Virus record (IMG/VR): IMGVR_UViG_3300032215_000563
Coordinates: 1 to 22,251 of that record
Reading direction: 5' to 3' (one strand)
Source: a virus
Length of the DNA stretch: 22,251 bases
The notes under the pieces are model-generated. The model searched no databases. It worked only from the letters and a program-made list of their open reading frames with translations, and was not told where the DNA came from. Position numbers and translations under genes: made by a program. Numbering within the stretch: the first letter of the stretch is position 1; every line of letters begins with the position of its first letter. This document shows, in pieces, positions 1 through 9,916 of this stretch.

Positions 1-3000
1 CGGTTGTTGATATATAGCCGGCAACATTAACACCGGTACCAGTTACAACTACAACATTGGCATTACCTATTGCTGATATATTGACGTTGCCATTAGCAGA
101 TGGAATATTTACATTACTATTGCCATTTGCATGAACACCAAGTAAATACCCACCTGTAATATTACCGGTTGTTGTAATTGTATTACTACCTGCGGCTATA
201 GTACCTATAATGTTATTACCTGTAATGTTACCAGTAGTTGTAATTGTATTACTACCTGCGGCTATAGTACCTATAATGTTATTACCTGTAATGTTACCAG
301 TAGTTGTAATTGTATTACTACCTGCGGCTATAGTACCTATAAAGTTACTAGCACGAACATTACCAAAATTATTAAATGTTGCTACTTCAGTAGTAAAAGA
401 TGCATTACTAGCGAATGCAAATTCTGCATTTGAGTTATCCCAACCCATAAATGCATCACGTGTAGTAGATCCAGTGTAGTAATGTAATATTGTACCGCGA
501 TCTTTAGTATCATCAGATGTTAGTGCGACTCCATTTGCCCCGCCACCTAGTTCAAATATAGGATCAACTAATCTTGTAGTTGTTGCATTGATAGTAGTAG
601 TTGTTCCGCTAACAGTTAAGTTACCACTAAGTGTTAAGTTATTGGCTGATACGTCTCCACTTGTTGTTATGGCTCCGGAACCCGCATTGATATATCCAGC
701 TACATTAACACCGGTACCAGTAACAACTACAACATTGGCATTACCTATTGCTGATATATTGACGTTGCCATTAGCAGATGGAATATTTACATTACTATTC
801 CCATTTGCATGAACACCAAATAAATACCCACCTGTAATATTACCGGTTGTTGTTAGATTACCGCTACCCAAGTTAGCGTAACCTGCTACGTTTACACCGG
901 TACCAGTTACAACTACAACATTGGCATTACCTATTGCTGATATATTGACGTTGCCATTAGCAGATGGAATATTTACATTACTATTCCCATTTGCGTGAAC
1001 GCCAAATAAGTTAACGCCAGTGATATTGCCTGATGCATAAAGTATTGTGGCAGATAGATTACCAGTTGCTACATCTAATTTAATATTTGCATTAGAAGCT
1101 AATGCATAATTTGCAGTAGAACTAGCATTTACAAATACAGGGTAAAATGTCCCGGTTGTTTGTGTAGTAACTACTTCATAATCACTTAGGTTAGCATAAG
1201 CAACATTTAAGTTTGCTACACGTGTTGTACTGGTCACTGACAAAGGTGCTGTTCCGGTTGCCACAGAACTTACTAGTTGCGATGTAGCATTAAAACTACT
1301 TGCATTGGCATTACTTGTTGTAGTGAATTGACCACTACCTATATTTAAATAGCCTGTTACGTTCATACCGGTACCAGTTACAACTACAACATTGGCATTA
1401 CCTATTGCTGATATAGTAACATTGCCGTTAGCATTTGGAATATTTACATTACTATTGCCATTTGCATGAACACCAAGTAAATTATTACCAGTGATGTTGC
1501 CTGATGCATAAAGTATGGTAGCAGATAGATTACCAGTTGATGTATCTATTGCTATTTTATTAGAAACATATTCTTGTTTGGCACCGGTATTTGCACCATC
1601 ACCTACTAATGCAGGATAGTATGTACCTGTTGTAGCGACAGTTATAGTGCTATAATCTGATAAATTAGCATGTAAGTTAGTCACTACTGTTGTGCTTGTT
1701 ACAACTAATGGAGCTGTATTAGTGGCAACAGTTGATATTAGTTGACCGCCTACATTTATGTTGTTTGCAAATAATGTACCGTTTAATGCACTAAATGACA
1801 ACGCATTATTAGAAAGTAAAGAATAATTGTTAGTGGCATTACCATTAACAAATGTCAAGTAGTTTGTACCAGTAGATGATGTTGTGACACTACTATAATC
1901 TGATAAATTAGCATGTAAGTTAGTTACTACTGTTTTGCTTGTAACAATTAACGGAGCTGTACCGTCAGCCAATGTAGATATTAATTGATTGGTAGATGTA
2001 ATATTACCATTGAAATAACTGTTACCGTTACCAATATATAGTGCATATTTGTTTGTTAATGTTGCATTAGTACCTGCAACTGGTACATTAGCAATATACA
2101 ATGTAGATGCGTTTGTAAATGTAACAAGTGTGCTAGACGCTGCCAATGTTGGCTGGTCAATGGCATGAATTGCGGCATTGGCAACTGTTGAACTTGCTGA
2201 CGCTACACTATCAGTGTATGTACTTGATAATATTCTTAATCCTAAATTACCAGTGACTGTGCTGACATTAGTATTACCAAAAGCAGTTCCGGTAATAGTG
2301 AAAGCGTTCATTGACAGAGCATATAATCCGGTTAATGAGCCACCTGAACCAGAACCAATTGTAAGATTACCGCTTTTGTCAACAATAAATTTACTTGTAC
2401 CGCCTACCTGTAAATCTAGTAATTTACTAGTTGATAAGCTAGCGGTATCAGTTATATTTTCATATATACCGGTAAATGTTGTAGTTGAGTTGTTCCATGT
2501 TTGTACTACTGAAATAGGAGTACTTGTTGAAAGTGTTCCACTATTAATATTTGCATATCCAGCAATGTTTACACCTGTATTTTTAATAGTAACAACATTT
2601 GCAGTGCCAGCTACACCAACAGTGACATCACCGTCTAACGCAACATTAACATTACTAGTCCCGTTGAAAATTTTTGTAGCATCAACATTTGCCCAGCTAA
2701 CAGTACCACCGTTATAACTATAAACTGTTGCAGATGTTGCATGTCCGGAAGTAGTAGAATTGAATTGTCCTCTAAGACACCCAGTAAATGTTGTTGTAGT
2801 AACTCCGGTATACGAAATTACCTCATCCTCTACAATAATATAACCGGAAGTAGGGAATCCAGTTGTACTTGTAACTGTTATTGTTGTATCATTAGTTTGA
2901 ATTTGCGCTGTTACAGTAGTAGAAGCAGCCGCAGATGTTAACTTTAAAAATTGTCCAGTTGAACCACCGTATACTTTTATGTTAGCAACATTACCTAAAT

Positions 3001-3313
3001 ATACATTACTACCGGGCAACCCAACCAATAGGCTACCAGAAGTAATTAAATTTCCGGACACATTTTCTGATCCTTTAACTACTGTTCCGGTACCAGTAAC
3101 AGTTAATACGTTATCAACACCACCAACACTTGTAGTAACGTTACCGTTAGTAGTGGTGATTGCTACATTACTTGTACCGTTTGCAATTTTTGATGGATCA
3201 ACTTGTTTTGAATCAACATAGGCTTTTGTAGCCGCATCAGTTGTGTCTGTAGGGTCTGCTAAGTTTTTAAGTTGAAGTGTTGTGGGGAAGGTTAATGATG
3301 CTGAGGTTGCCAT
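1..3313 (-). CDS. Giant tail-fibre-like repeat protein, 3' end outside window
   Basis: Read from the ATG at 3313, the minus frame stays open for 1104 codons to the left edge, so the C-terminus is missing. The protein is rich in Thr, Ser, Asn, Gly and Val with regularly repeated beta-strand-like segments, as in phage fibres. Near the N-terminus is a fibre signature (DATKAYVDS-like, residues about 25-35). A Thr-rich GFPTSG / EVISYTG module follows (about 2735-2920). Next comes a WNN...DTASLSSKLLDLQVGG module (about 2400-2506), then a DRGT..HYY...AFMGW module (about 411-503). The last two also occur in the upstream gene at 3315-9824, so the two genes are paralogous. The ATG lies one base past the stop of that gene with no clear ribosome site, suggesting translational coupling in one late transcript. 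Exact fibre type (side, tail or head fibre) cannot be told from the sequence. Confidence 0.85.
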   Translation of the reverse strand, partial: MATSASLTFPTTLQLKNLADPTDTTDAATKAYVDSKQVDPSKIANGTSNVAITTTNGNVTTSVGGVDNVLTVTGTGTVVKGSENVSGNLITSGSLLVGLPGSNVYLGNVANIKVYGGSTGQFLKLTSAAASTTVTAQIQTNDTTITVTSTTGFPTSGYIIVEDEVISYTGVTTTTFTGCLRGQFNSTTSGHATSATVYSYNGGTVSWANVDATKIFNGTSNVNVALDGDVTVGVAGTANVVTIKNTGVNIAGYANINSGTLSTSTPISVVQTWNNSTTTFTGIYENITDTASLSTSKLLDLQVGGTSKFIVDKSGNLTIGSGSGGSLTGLYALSMNAFTITGTAFGNTNVSTVTGNLGLRILSSTYTDSVASASSTVANAAIHAIDQPTLAASSTLVTFTNASTLYIANVPVAGTNATLTNKYALYIGNGNSYFNGNITSTNQLISTLADGTAPLIVTSKTVVTNLHANLSDYSSVTTSSTGTNYLTFVNGNATNNYSLLSNNALSFSALNGTLFANNINVGGQLISTVATNTAPLVVTSTTVVTNLHANLSDYSTITVATTGTYYPALVGDGANTGAKQEYVSNKIAIDTSTGNLSATILYASGNITGNNLLGVHANGNSNVNIPNANGNVTISAIGNANVVVVTGTGMNVTGYLNIGSGQFTTTSNANASSFNATSQLVSSVATGTAPLSVTSTTRVANLNVAYANLSDYEVVTTQTTGTFYPVFVNASSTANYALASNANIKLDVATGNLSATILYASGNITGVNLFGVHANGNSNVNIPSANGNVNISAIGNANVVVVTGTGVNVAGYANLGSGNLTTTGNITGGYLFGVHANGNSNVNIPSANGNVNISAIGNANVVVVTGTGVNVAGYINAGSGAITTSGDVSANNLTLSGNLTVSGTTTTINATTTRLVDPIFELGGGANGVALTSDDTKDRGTILHYYTGSTTRDAFMGWDNSNAEFAFASNASFTTEVATFNNFGNVRASNFIGTIAAGSNTITTTGNITGNNIIGTIAAGSNTITTTGNITGNNIIGTIAAGSNTITTTGNITGGYLLGVHANGNSNVNIPSANGNVNISAIGNANVVVVTGTGVNVAGYISTT
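33..1475 (-). repeat. 108-bp dispersed repeat, four copies, inside fibre gene
   Basis: Four near-identical 108-base blocks lie at 33-140, 711-818, 897-1004 and 1368-1475. Each starts with CCGGTACC on the plus strand. Each encodes 36 residues resembling VHANGNSNVNIPSANGNVNI followed by SAIGNANVVVVTGTG. Only a few bases differ between copies and all have the same length, so they probably represent one fibre-shaft module copied in frame. Confidence 0.9.
175..342 (-). repeat. 66-bp tandem repeat, about 2.6 copies, inside fibre gene
   Basis: Copies at 175-240 and 241-306 and a 36-base partial copy at 307-342 are identical by eye. The unit is 22 codons, so the frame is kept; it encodes GTIAAGSNTITTTGNITGNN plus two residues. 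The lack of synonymous drift points to recent expansion or gene conversion. Confidence 0.93.
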
Positions 3314-3314
3314 A

Positions 3315-6300
3315 TTATGTTACCGTATATAATGCTGTTGCTTGGTTATAATTTGTAAACCCATACAAATTATATGTTTGTCCTGAAATAGTAATTGAAC
3401 TAGGTCCTACGTCAGGAGTTTTTGTTGCAGGATTACCAAATGCAATGAATTGCCAAGTGTGTGATGTAGTCCCTGGGGTAGCTATCCATAAGTAACTAGA
3501 AGTAACGCTAGGAGTAGTAGCACCTTGCCCTAATGCATAAGCATATGGTAAATAACTATCACTTGTTGTAAGTGTTGGGGGTGTATTTGTTGTAGTTGTT
3601 TTATAGAACAACGGAGTATAACTTGTAGCTGCCGCGACTGTAGCAGTTGTTGTGGGAAGTGTTTTAGTTCCCCCGCCGTTTAAACCAGTACCACGATAGT
3701 CAGTGGTAGTGATTGTATAACTTACTAAACTGTTTATTGAAGCACTAGATCCACTGGTAGCACCTGTGCTTGTTAATGATATTCCCGCACCATATGTAAC
3801 ATTACCTGAAACAACTGTACCAATAACCGGAGTCATATTCCAATTAAACGCTTGTGTAGTAGCCCAATAAGGAACTGAAGAACTTGGAAATCCTCCTGAT
3901 AAACTAACACTAAATGGTGTTTGCTGAACGTTTGTCAATGATGTACCTGTCGCTATATATGATCCTCTAGTGGTAGTCAAATTAACAGAAACTGAACTTG
4001 AACTATTAGTTTGAATAGCACTACCACCGGATATGCTATTTAGTAGTGTACTGGTGATGAGATAAGTTCCCCCTGTACCAGTAATTCCTAGACCAGTGAT
4101 ATTTGTACCGGTTATTGCTATGCCACCAATAACAATAGTATCGGTTGCCTTAACGTCAAACGTAGCATTTACTAAATTAATTGTTATTGAAATGTTTGCT
4201 GTATTAACGGTAGTAGTAGTGAAATCAATATATGCGTTTTTACTAGTACCTACAGTGCTACCTCCAATTGACCAGCTATCAGTTACTGATATTGCTACTG
4301 GTCCTAATTGATTAATTGTAAACTTACCTGCTGGATAGGATGTATTTGTAAAGTCAGAAACAACCTCAATACCAGAACCAGCTACAAGATTGGTTACTGT
4401 TGTTATGACGTTTGCTTTTGGTTTGCTAAATGTAAGAACACCAGAACCATCTGTTTGAATAAAGTCACCTGACGAACCACCAGAAATATGTAAGTTAGCA
4501 ATACCACCTAATGATACGTTAGCTGTTTTGATGAAGTTAACAGTACCTGAACCAGAACCAAAGCTAGGATTTTCAACCTTCAAATCTATTGAAGTTACTA
4601 TACCATTTGCATTTACACCTGAACTATCAATAAATGTATTTGCTGATGAGCCACCTATTGTAGCATTAGTTAATCTACCTAAACTTGTAATATTAGGTTG
4701 TGATGCTGTTGTTAAGGTGCCCGTTAGTAGAGTTGCGCTTAAGTTACCTGTAGCTACGTTATATGATAGTGTAGAGTTACCTGCAAATTGATAGTTACCA
4801 TCAGTTACACCACTTACTAATGCAGGATAATATGTACCAGTGTTTGTGTTCTTAAGTGCAGTGTAATCACTTACGTTAGAGTAATCAACGTTAAGATTAT
4901 TTACACGTGTTTTGCTTGTTATTATTAATGGAGCTGTACCATCTGCTATGTTAGCAACTAATGTTGGTGCCCTAACAGTCCCTGTAACAAACGCATTGCC
5001 TGCATAAAGATTAGCAGTTAGATTTGCATTTGCGGCAAATATGCCGGTACTTGTAAAATTAGCAATACGTGTCCCACCAACAAATACATTAATTTCACCG
5101 TCTACTGTTGGTATACTTATATTACTCGTACCATTTTTAATACTTGAAGAATCAATGCCTGTTAATTTACTACCATCACCTACAAAATAATAACCAGTTG
5201 TAACTGTTATATTTCCATTTGTTGTAATAGTACCATTACCGTGCGTTGCAAAGTTTGTTGTATTACCTACTACTAACGTAGATAATTTGCCGATATTACT
5301 AATGTTTGGTTGAGAACTAGACGTGGCATCCAGTATACCAATCAAGTTGCCACCAACTTTAAGATTGCCTGTTACATTAGCATTACCAACCTTGATATTG
5401 CCTAAGTCAACGATTGTTGCAATGTTAGTTGCAATCGTTGCTTTACTTGCAAATACGAATTCTTTAGCTGAGTTCTTCCAACCCATAAATGCTTCAGTTT
5501 GGCTTGCAGAGCCAGTATCATAGTAATGCATTACTGTGCCGCGGTCATAACCATCATTAGTAGTTAATGTTCCATTTAAGTTGCCGCCCATTTCAATTAA
5601 TGGGTCTTGTACTACTAAACCAGTGACGTTAGCAGTTATTGTGTCACCGGATACAGTCAAGTTACCGGTGATAGTTATATCTTTTGTTGTTGTAGTGCCT
5701 GAAACATCTAAATTGGTTAATGTACCTAAACTCGTAATTGTTGGTTGACTACTTGCAGTGACAGTACCTGCTGTTGTGGCTGCTGTAGCACTTGCTACTG
5801 CACCAACAACGTTACTACCTACAATATTATATAGATAGTAGCCGTCACCAACAAAGAAATTAGCAGTTACTGCATTACCTAAGCTTGGGTTTGCACTAGC
5901 AACAGTGGTCAATCCAGTAAGTGTACCTAGAGTGGTGATATTGTTTTGATTGTTTGCACTGGTTGCAATCTTACCTACAAAGTAATTTGATGTTACACTG
6001 TTTCCTAAACTAGCATTAACTGTTCCTGTAGTTGCTAACGAAACTAATGTTCCAATATTTGTAATCGTTGGTTGACTACTTGCAGTGACAGTACCCGCTG
6101 TTGTAGCTACTGTAGCTGAAGGAACAGTGCCGGTAACATTTGCACCGGTTAGATTTGCTAATGAATTGCCATTACCAATAAAATAGTTTGCTCTTACTCT
6201 GTCACCTAAATTAGCATTAGCAGATATAATTGTGTCTTTGATTGTAAGGTTTGAACCACTAAACAATGCAACATTGGTTGTACCAGAAATAGATACTGTT

Positions 6301-9300
6301 ATATTCCCGTCAAGTTCAACTTTTACATTGCTAGTATTAGTGTCATCTTTGATTTCTGTTGGTTTTGGTAAACCAGTTAAATAAACACCATTGCCTACAA
6401 AATAGTTACCTATAACAGCATTGCCTAAATTAGCATTACCTGAATTAATATTAGCTGATACATTTAATGAACTAAGCGTTCCAAGACTTGTAATATATGG
6501 CTGGTAAGAATATGTAATTGTGCCTGCAACATTACTTGCTGTAATGTCTTTAGCCCAAACATTACCCTTCTTGTCAATCTTAAAAACGTTTACGAATTGG
6601 TTATTGTTTTGTCCGGGAGTTTTAACATTAAACTCTGCTAGTAATGATGTTGAATCACTTGCGGTATCAATAATTTCTTGTTGGAATGATGTAAAACTAA
6701 CTAAACTATTATTCCATTCTTCATTAATTGAGAATGGTTGATCGGTAGTAATTGGACCTTTATCAATAACAATAGATGGTGTAGATAATCCACCTTCACT
6801 TACCGTAACACCACCAATATATATATTACCGTCAATATTAGCATCACCTGATACATGTAATGAGGTTAATGTCCCTGTACTAGTGATATTTGGTTGTGCG
6901 GCTGTAGTAACTGTTCCTGCTTTTGTTGCAAGAGCCACTGTACCGGTAACATTTAATCCTTGAATATTTGTTAAGAAGTTACCATTTCCTAAGAAATAAT
7001 TAGATTCTACTGCGTTACCCAAGTTAGCATCTTGTGAGGTAAACTTACCTACAATGGCTAGTGATTTGGTTAGTTGATTGTACTTGAAGTCACTATCAGT
7101 ACCAATCACACCTTGTTTGTTTATTAATATTTCTGAATTTGATCCGGGTGATATAAATGTTCCGGAAATCGTACCAGAAATTGTAGAAGCAGACAACCCA
7201 CCAGCACTGACTGTAGTACCACCTACATATAAATTACCGTCAACATTAGCATCACCGGCAATATGTAAACTTGTTAAAGCACCTACGCTAGTAATTGCAG
7301 GTTGTGCATGAGTATAAACAGTTCCAGCAACTAGCGCATTGGACACTTGACCAACTACGTTTGATCCTGACACATTGTTGGCTACGGCAGCATAAGCTAC
7401 TTCACCAACAATCTTAGAACCAAGATATCCATCCGAATCACGTATGTTCGCTCTTACCCATCCTGCATCAACGTAATCATTGATATCAATATTAGCGGCT
7501 ACAATAAGATTAGTAACATTTAAATTAGTAAGTGTACCTACACTTGTAATATTGGGTTGAGAACTTGCTAATACTGTGTTGGCTATGTCTACTGTTGGAT
7601 TTAATGGATTAGTACCAACAATAGAATTAGCAGTAATTACATTTGCACTAAAACTGCTACGTGAATCACGCAATACAATTGTATTAGCAACATCAATTGT
7701 TGTAGGTGTATACCCTTGTAAGAATTCAACATTTAAATTTGCAACCATCAACTGGCTAGTAACAGTGAACGGGGGATTTCCACCGGATTCAACTGTGCCT
7801 GCTACTGATTGTGAACCTACTACTGTTTTTAAATATGAAACACTTCTAATAGTGCCCACAGTAACAGTAAATGTTCCGTTGTATCCTGTTGGAGTTACAC
7901 CTTTAACAGTAATAAGTCCGCCAACAACAAACGGTGGAACTGTTTGGTCTTCAAAAGTTAGTGTAGATACACCGCCGGCGCTAGTTGCAGTCAATGTTAC
8001 AAATGTAAAACCTGTAGCAGTAGTGTCACTAGAAACACCACCTGTAGCTGTTACAGGACCACTAACTAAAATACCACCTTGACTAGTAGCAGTAATAGTT
8101 GAAGTACCTAATTTAATAGTTTTACCAGCAAGATATAAATCACGCCAATGAAGCGTTGGTGTACCAATATCTTCCACCATATTCCCTGTTGGAATCAACG
8201 GTCCTCTAATTCTTACATTTGATGTAGTATCAATGATTGTATTTCTAAAAATTGTATCACCACCGTCTACTGTCAATGAATTAAGTGTACCTACTTGAAC
8301 AATATTAGGTTGATATCCTGCGCTAGAAGTTAATGTACCTGCTAAGTTTGGTGCTGATAATGTGTTAGTTGCAGTTATTGAAGTTGCCCTGATAGTTCCA
8401 ATAACATTTAAGTTAGCAGGTCTAATTGCACCGCTACCTTCAGTAAATGTTATGTTAGCACTTGCACCTACGTTACCTGTTTTATTAAATAGAACTTGTT
8501 TGTCTGAACCAGGAGCAGTAAGTATACCGTTAACGTTACCATTAACGTTACCAGTGAACGTTGGAGAAGTAATTCCACCAGCACCAATAGTTGTTCCGCC
8601 TATATATAAATTACCATCTATGTTGGCGTTACCTGAAACACGTAAATTAGTTAAATTACCTACACTAGTGATATTGGGTTGTGCGGCAGTTGTTAATGTT
8701 CCTGTAATATAATTAGCGGTAGCTAAGTTACCTAAATTAGCATTTCCGCTTGTGATATTTCCAGTAACTGCTAAACTATCTAATGTACCAACACTTGTGA
8801 TACCTGTTTGTGGACCAGATGTTAAATTACCAGTAAAGTAATTGGCAACAACTGCATTACCTAAATTAGCATTTCTTGATTGAATATTTCCGGTAACAGT
8901 TAATAAGTTACCATCAAAGAATAAGTTACTGTAACTACCGATGTTACCGGCTTTGTTTACTAATATTTGTGTATTAGCAGTTGAATTGGGTGCATTGTAT
9001 ATGTTAGCATTTGCAAACGCAACTTTAATATTACCGGCAACTATGTTACCAGTAACTGCTAAACTTGTGAGTGTACCAACACTAGTGATATTGGGTTGTG
9101 CGGCAGTTGTTAATGTTCCTGTAACTGTACCTGCAGTAATATTGTTGGTTACAGTAACATTACCGATGACAGCAAGCGTATTACTGTTTGTGAATGTTAA
9201 ATTAGCAGTACCGTCAATGTTACCTGATTTGTTTAGTAAAACTTGATTATTGGCTGCTGGTGCAGCATACGCACCTGCGCTAACCCTACCATCAGAAATA

Positions 9301-9824
9301 ACTGTCCCGCCAATGTGTAAATTACCTTCTAAGTCAGTATTACCATAAACGGTTAGATTTCCTGTAACTTCTAGGTTACTTAAACTACCGATTGTTGTGA
9401 TATTAGGTTGACTGCTTGCATAACTAGTTAATACTAGGTTAGCATAATCAACACTAAGTGTATTGGAGGTCTTATCAAACGCAAAGTTTGCAACACCACC
9501 TAAGGCAGTACCTTCATCATTGAATTGGACAAATGAGTTAGTACCACCGGGAGTAAGAACTGCTTCAGTTTTCCAACTTAGATTACCCGCACCGTCTGTT
9601 TGTATGACTTGTCCTAACGTTCCACCCGAGATATGTACGTTACCTATATCTCCTAGGGTTGCACGTTCTGTGACAGTTAGTTTGGATAGAACGGTTTCGT
9701 CAGTAGTAACGGCTGAGGAGACATATCCAATGCGGTCCCAAGTCTTATTGTTATTATTCCAAGAATATAAAAGACCGTTAACTGTTACTTGCTGTCCGTT
9801 AAGTGGATTGGCTGGCCAACTCAT
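3315..9824 (-). CDS. Giant tail-fibre-like repeat protein (2169 aa)
   Basis: Complete structural protein, probably a trimeric fibre. The N-terminal 33 residues carry an NGQ..TVNGLLYSWN...W.RIG motif often seen at the start of phage fibre proteins. The body consists of about 14 copies of a 20-odd-residue unit resembling QPNITSVGTLTSLxVSG, plus about seven copies of ANLGNAVxxNYFxGN. Between them are modules also present in the neighbouring fibre gene: WNNS...DTAS (about 6560-6725) and DRGTVMHYY...AFMGW (about 5441-5550). A segment near 8110-8200 (TGNMVEDIGTPTLHWRDLYL) resembles one in the 19790 gene. The last 270 or so residues (about 3318-4300) are much less repetitive and may form the tip or receptor-binding part; that is inference. 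The ATG at 9824 has AAGGAA at 9831-9836 and a late-promoter-like motif at 9846-9853. Confidence 0.9.
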   Translation of the reverse strand: MSWPANPLNGQQVTVNGLLYSWNNNNKTWDRIGYVSSAVTTDETVLSKLTVTERATLGDIGNVHISGGTLGQVIQTDGAGNLSWKTEAVLTPGGTNSFVQFNDEGTALGGVANFAFDKTSNTLSVDYANLVLTSYASSQPNITTIGSLSNLEVTGNLTVYGNTDLEGNLHIGGTVISDGRVSAGAYAAPAANNQVLLNKSGNIDGTANLTFTNSNTLAVIGNVTVTNNITAGTVTGTLTTAAQPNITSVGTLTSLAVTGNIVAGNIKVAFANANIYNAPNSTANTQILVNKAGNIGSYSNLFFDGNLLTVTGNIQSRNANLGNAVVANYFTGNLTSGPQTGITSVGTLDSLAVTGNITSGNANLGNLATANYITGTLTTAAQPNITSVGNLTNLRVSGNANIDGNLYIGGTTIGAGGITSPTFTGNVNGNVNGILTAPGSDKQVLFNKTGNVGASANITFTEGSGAIRPANLNVIGTIRATSITATNTLSAPNLAGTLTSSAGYQPNIVQVGTLNSLTVDGGDTIFRNTIIDTTSNVRIRGPLIPTGNMVEDIGTPTLHWRDLYLAGKTIKLGTSTITATSQGGILVSGPVTATGGVSSDTTATGFTFVTLTATSAGGVSTLTFEDQTVPPFVVGGLITVKGVTPTGYNGTFTVTVGTIRSVSYLKTVVGSQSVAGTVESGGNPPFTVTSQLMVANLNVEFLQGYTPTTIDVANTIVLRDSRSSFSANVITANSIVGTNPLNPTVDIANTVLASSQPNITSVGTLTNLNVTNLIVAANIDINDYVDAGWVRANIRDSDGYLGSKIVGEVAYAAVANNVSGSNVVGQVSNALVAGTVYTHAQPAITSVGALTSLHIAGDANVDGNLYVGGTTVSAGGLSASTISGTISGTFISPGSNSEILINKQGVIGTDSDFKYNQLTKSLAIVGKFTSQDANLGNAVESNYFLGNGNFLTNIQGLNVTGTVALATKAGTVTTAAQPNITSTGTLTSLHVSGDANIDGNIYIGGVTVSEGGLSTPSIVIDKGPITTDQPFSINEEWNNSLVSFTSFQQEIIDTASDSTSLLAEFNVKTPGQNNNQFVNVFKIDKKGNVWAKDITASNVAGTITYSYQPYITSLGTLSSLNVSANINSGNANLGNAVIGNYFVGNGVYLTGLPKPTEIKDDTNTSNVKVELDGNITVSISGTTNVALFSGSNLTIKDTIISANANLGDRVRANYFIGNGNSLANLTGANVTGTVPSATVATTAGTVTASSQPTITNIGTLVSLATTGTVNASLGNSVTSNYFVGKIATSANNQNNITTLGTLTGLTTVASANPSLGNAVTANFFVGDGYYLYNIVGSNVVGAVASATAATTAGTVTASSQPTITSLGTLTNLDVSGTTTTKDITITGNLTVSGDTITANVTGLVVQDPLIEMGGNLNGTLTTNDGYDRGTVMHYYDTGSASQTEAFMGWKNSAKEFVFASKATIATNIATIVDLGNIKVGNANVTGNLKVGGNLIGILDATSSSQPNISNIGKLSTLVVGNTTNFATHGNGTITTNGNITVTTGYYFVGDGSKLTGIDSSSIKNGTSNISIPTVDGEINVFVGGTRIANFTSTGIFAANANLTANLYAGNAFVTGTVRAPTLVANIADGTAPLIITSKTRVNNLNVDYSNVSDYTALKNTNTGTYYPALVSGVTDGNYQFAGNSTLSYNVATGNLSATLLTGTLTTASQPNITSLGRLTNATIGGSSANTFIDSSGVNANGIVTSIDLKVENPSFGSGSGTVNFIKTANVSLGGIANLHISGGSSGDFIQTDGSGVLTFSKPKANVITTVTNLVAGSGIEVVSDFTNTSYPAGKFTINQLGPVAISVTDSWSIGGSTVGTSKNAYIDFTTTTVNTANISITINLVNATFDVKATDTIVIGGIAITGTNITGLGITGTGGTYLITSTLLNSISGGSAIQTNSSSSVSVNLTTTRGSYIATGTSLTNVQQTPFSVSLSGGFPSSSVPYWATTQAFNWNMTPVIGTVVSGNVTYGAGISLTSTGATSGSSASINSLVSYTITTTDYRGTGLNGGGTKTLPTTTATVAAATSYTPLFYKTTTTNTPPTLTTSDSYLPYAYALGQGATTPSVTSSYLWIATPGTTSHTWQFIAFGNPATKTPDVGPSSITISGQTYNLYGFTNYNQATALYTVT

Positions 9825-9845
9825 TGAGAATTCCTTTTTATAATG

Positions 9846-9853
9846 TATTTATT
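9846..9853 (-). promoter_or_regulatory. T4-late-like promoter for the fibre genes
   Basis: The minus strand reads AATAAATA, followed by CATTAT; this is seven of eight matches to the T4 late element TATAAATA. If its first base is -13, transcription would begin near 9840. That gives a 16-base leader that contains the AAGGAA ribosome site of the fibre gene. The geometry matches the motifs at 18393 and 19754. Confidence 0.6.
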
Positions 9854-9881
9854 CATTTTGAAAGTATCTATGATTCTCAGG

Positions 9882-9910
9882 TTGACAGTAAATGGACTAT
9901 CTGCTATACT
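9882..9910 (+). promoter_or_regulatory. Sigma70-type promoter of the SprT-like gene
   Basis: Perfect -35 TTGACA (9882-9887), 17-base spacer, TGC plus -10 TATACT (9905-9910), i.e. an extended -10. The expected start is about seven bases past the -10, which is the A of the ATG at 9917, so the transcript is probably leaderless. The spacer begins GTAAAT as in the two sister promoters at 10379 and 11633. Confidence 0.85.
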
Positions 9911-9916
9911 TACAGC

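Noticed and set aside
33-1475. CRISPR array from the spaced repeats
   Set aside because: Repeat blocks are 108 bp, unevenly spaced and in frame within an open reading frame.
1-9824. Diversity-generating retroelement acting on the fibre tips
   Set aside because: No reverse transcriptase or template-repeat/variable-repeat pair is visible in the window; repeats are in-frame structural modules.
210-9843. Many open plus-strand frames opposite the fibre genes (for example 2178-2717, 7576-8082, 8362-8712)
   Set aside because: They are antisense shadows of low-complexity repeat coding; no ribosome sites, Val/Pro/Leu-rich nonsense composition, and the minus frames are continuous and recognisable.
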